Shown here piece by piece: positions 63,530 through 64,000 of a stretch of 64,000 bases of DNA. Both the position numbers and the translations under genes were made by a program. Position 1 is the stretch's first letter, and each line of letters opens with the position of its first letter. The DNA is from Fistulifera solaris (taxonomy: Eukaryota > Bacillariophyta > Bacillariophyceae > Naviculales > Stauroneidaceae), in the NCBI GenBank assembly GCA_030295235.1, contig AP026154.1:62001-126000 (forward strand), read 5' to 3'. The notes beneath the pieces were generated by a model. It saw only the letters and a list, made by a program, of their open reading frames with translations. It ran no database searches and was not told the DNA's origin.

Positions 63530-64000
63530 ATGAGTTACGAAACGGATGCTTTGCTTCGTCCACGCGGTGATTCTTCACTGACAAATAATCTGGCAAGTCG
63601 GGGACCCTTTGTACGCGCCATCTTCCTAGCCGTCGGTGCACTGGCTCTCTCGGCGGTACTTTATGCGACTACTGCGACGCCGTCGTCTTGGAAGAAGACT
63701 GTCAAAATATTGGGTCATACGCATTCATCATCCGATCCTCTTTCCATTCTGTTCGATGAGACGCTGGACGGTAAAGAACTCTTTTATGAGCAACAAACAC
63801 TTGATCATTTGAGCAACGATGAGGATGCCAAAAGACATGGTCCCATCGATATTACAAAGTATCGAAGCATTTCCGGGGCCCTGGTCATCCAATTATCATG
63901 GTGATTGGGGGAGAAGACGCATTGACGGGGCCGTTGCATCCCTTTATTGAAGAAGGCATGGCTTCTAAATTTGGTGCCTTTGTGATTGAGCCCGAACACC
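63530..64000 (+). CDS. S28-family serine peptidase (prolyl carboxypeptidase-like), partial, one frame break
   Basis: ATG 63530 starts a type II membrane protein: a short N-terminal cytosolic tail and an anchor (AIFLAVGALALSAVLYATTA). The frame then stops at 63904, but an added base in the T3 run at 63870-63872 lets it continue to the window edge through FRGPGHPIIMVIGGEDALTG and FIEEGMASKFGAFVIEPEH. The preceding FYEQQTLDHL and PGHPI/GGED-A/EPEH motifs are typical of S28 lysosomal prolyl carboxypeptidases (PRCP/DPP2/TSSP). The catalytic Ser, Asp and His lie beyond the window. Vacuolar or surface location is inferred. Confidence 0.75.

Noticed and set aside
1-64000. tRNA, rRNA, CRISPR or intact transposon
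   Set aside because: I looked for B-box-like GGTTCGAATCC strings, long tandem spacer arrays and transposase motifs by eye and found none. A covariance-model or repeat search could still find weak cases.

Overview
The window looks like nuclear DNA from a pennate diatom or a very close stramenopile. Gene density is moderate, coding lies on both strands, and introns are few and short (about 90-160 bp, GT-AG, plus one apparent GC-AG). PSD-type Ser/Pro/Asp repeats, secreted GPI-type surface proteins, an HSF-domain transcription factor and plastid-style bipartite presequences all fit a diatom. No bacterial operon structure, rRNA, tRNA, CRISPR array or intact transposon was recognised. A Fistulifera-like species is a guess, not a result.

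Layout. 0.5-9 kb: a small hypothetical protein, a DUF1995-type (probably plastid) protein, a putative membrane or two-exon protein, a secreted Cys-rich PSD protein, a decayed DEAH-box (Prp2/DHX16-like) helicase pseudogene and an SGNH/PC-esterase-like Golgi-type protein. 9-44 kb: a cluster of secreted, tail-anchored adhesion-type proteins. It begins with tandem Reeler-like genes (one remnant at 9.3 kb, a full copy at 10.4, a truncated copy at 12.1, a full copy at 13.1). Fasciclin (FAS1) genes follow at 14.2, 16.1, 19.0, 20.3, 25.5 and 42.1 kb, with a remnant at 15.5 kb. At 34.6 kb one gene fuses a Reeler-like domain to FAS1 domains, so both tandem families occur in one polypeptide. Inside the cluster also lie a diverged leucine-rich-like gene, a tiny GPI-type protein, two tandem GT92-like glycosyltransferases, a membrane-anchored PstS-like phosphate-binding protein and an ankyrin-repeat protein. 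45-64 kb: more ordinary genes, namely a Ser-rich protein, an ARID2/RSC9-like armadillo protein, a 39-aa micropeptide candidate, convergent HSF and HMG-box genes, a secreted Cys-containing protein, a TPT/nucleotide-sugar transporter, a Rad60/Esc2-type SUMO-like protein, an APP1-like HAD phosphatase, a TPR-like protein, an Mpv17/PMP22 protein and the start of an S28 serine peptidase.

How the genes may work together. The FAS1 and Reeler-like proteins share an N-terminal signal peptide, extracellular domains, a Thr/Pro/Glu-rich linker and a hydrophobic C-terminus typical of GPI attachment. Together with glycosyltransferases in the same interval, this suggests a locus for cell-surface or mucilage adhesion. 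That is inference.

A major caveat. About 20 otherwise well-conserved reading frames are each broken by one-base length changes, nearly all placeable in mononucleotide runs (7 apparent extra bases, 13 apparent missing bases). Allowing for these changes makes the affected total lengths divisible by three and restores the expected C-termini. I treat most of these genes as functional genes carrying sequence or assembly errors. The DEAH helicase, the 9.3-kb and 15.5-kb remnants and the truncated 12.1-kb copy look like genuine pseudogenes.
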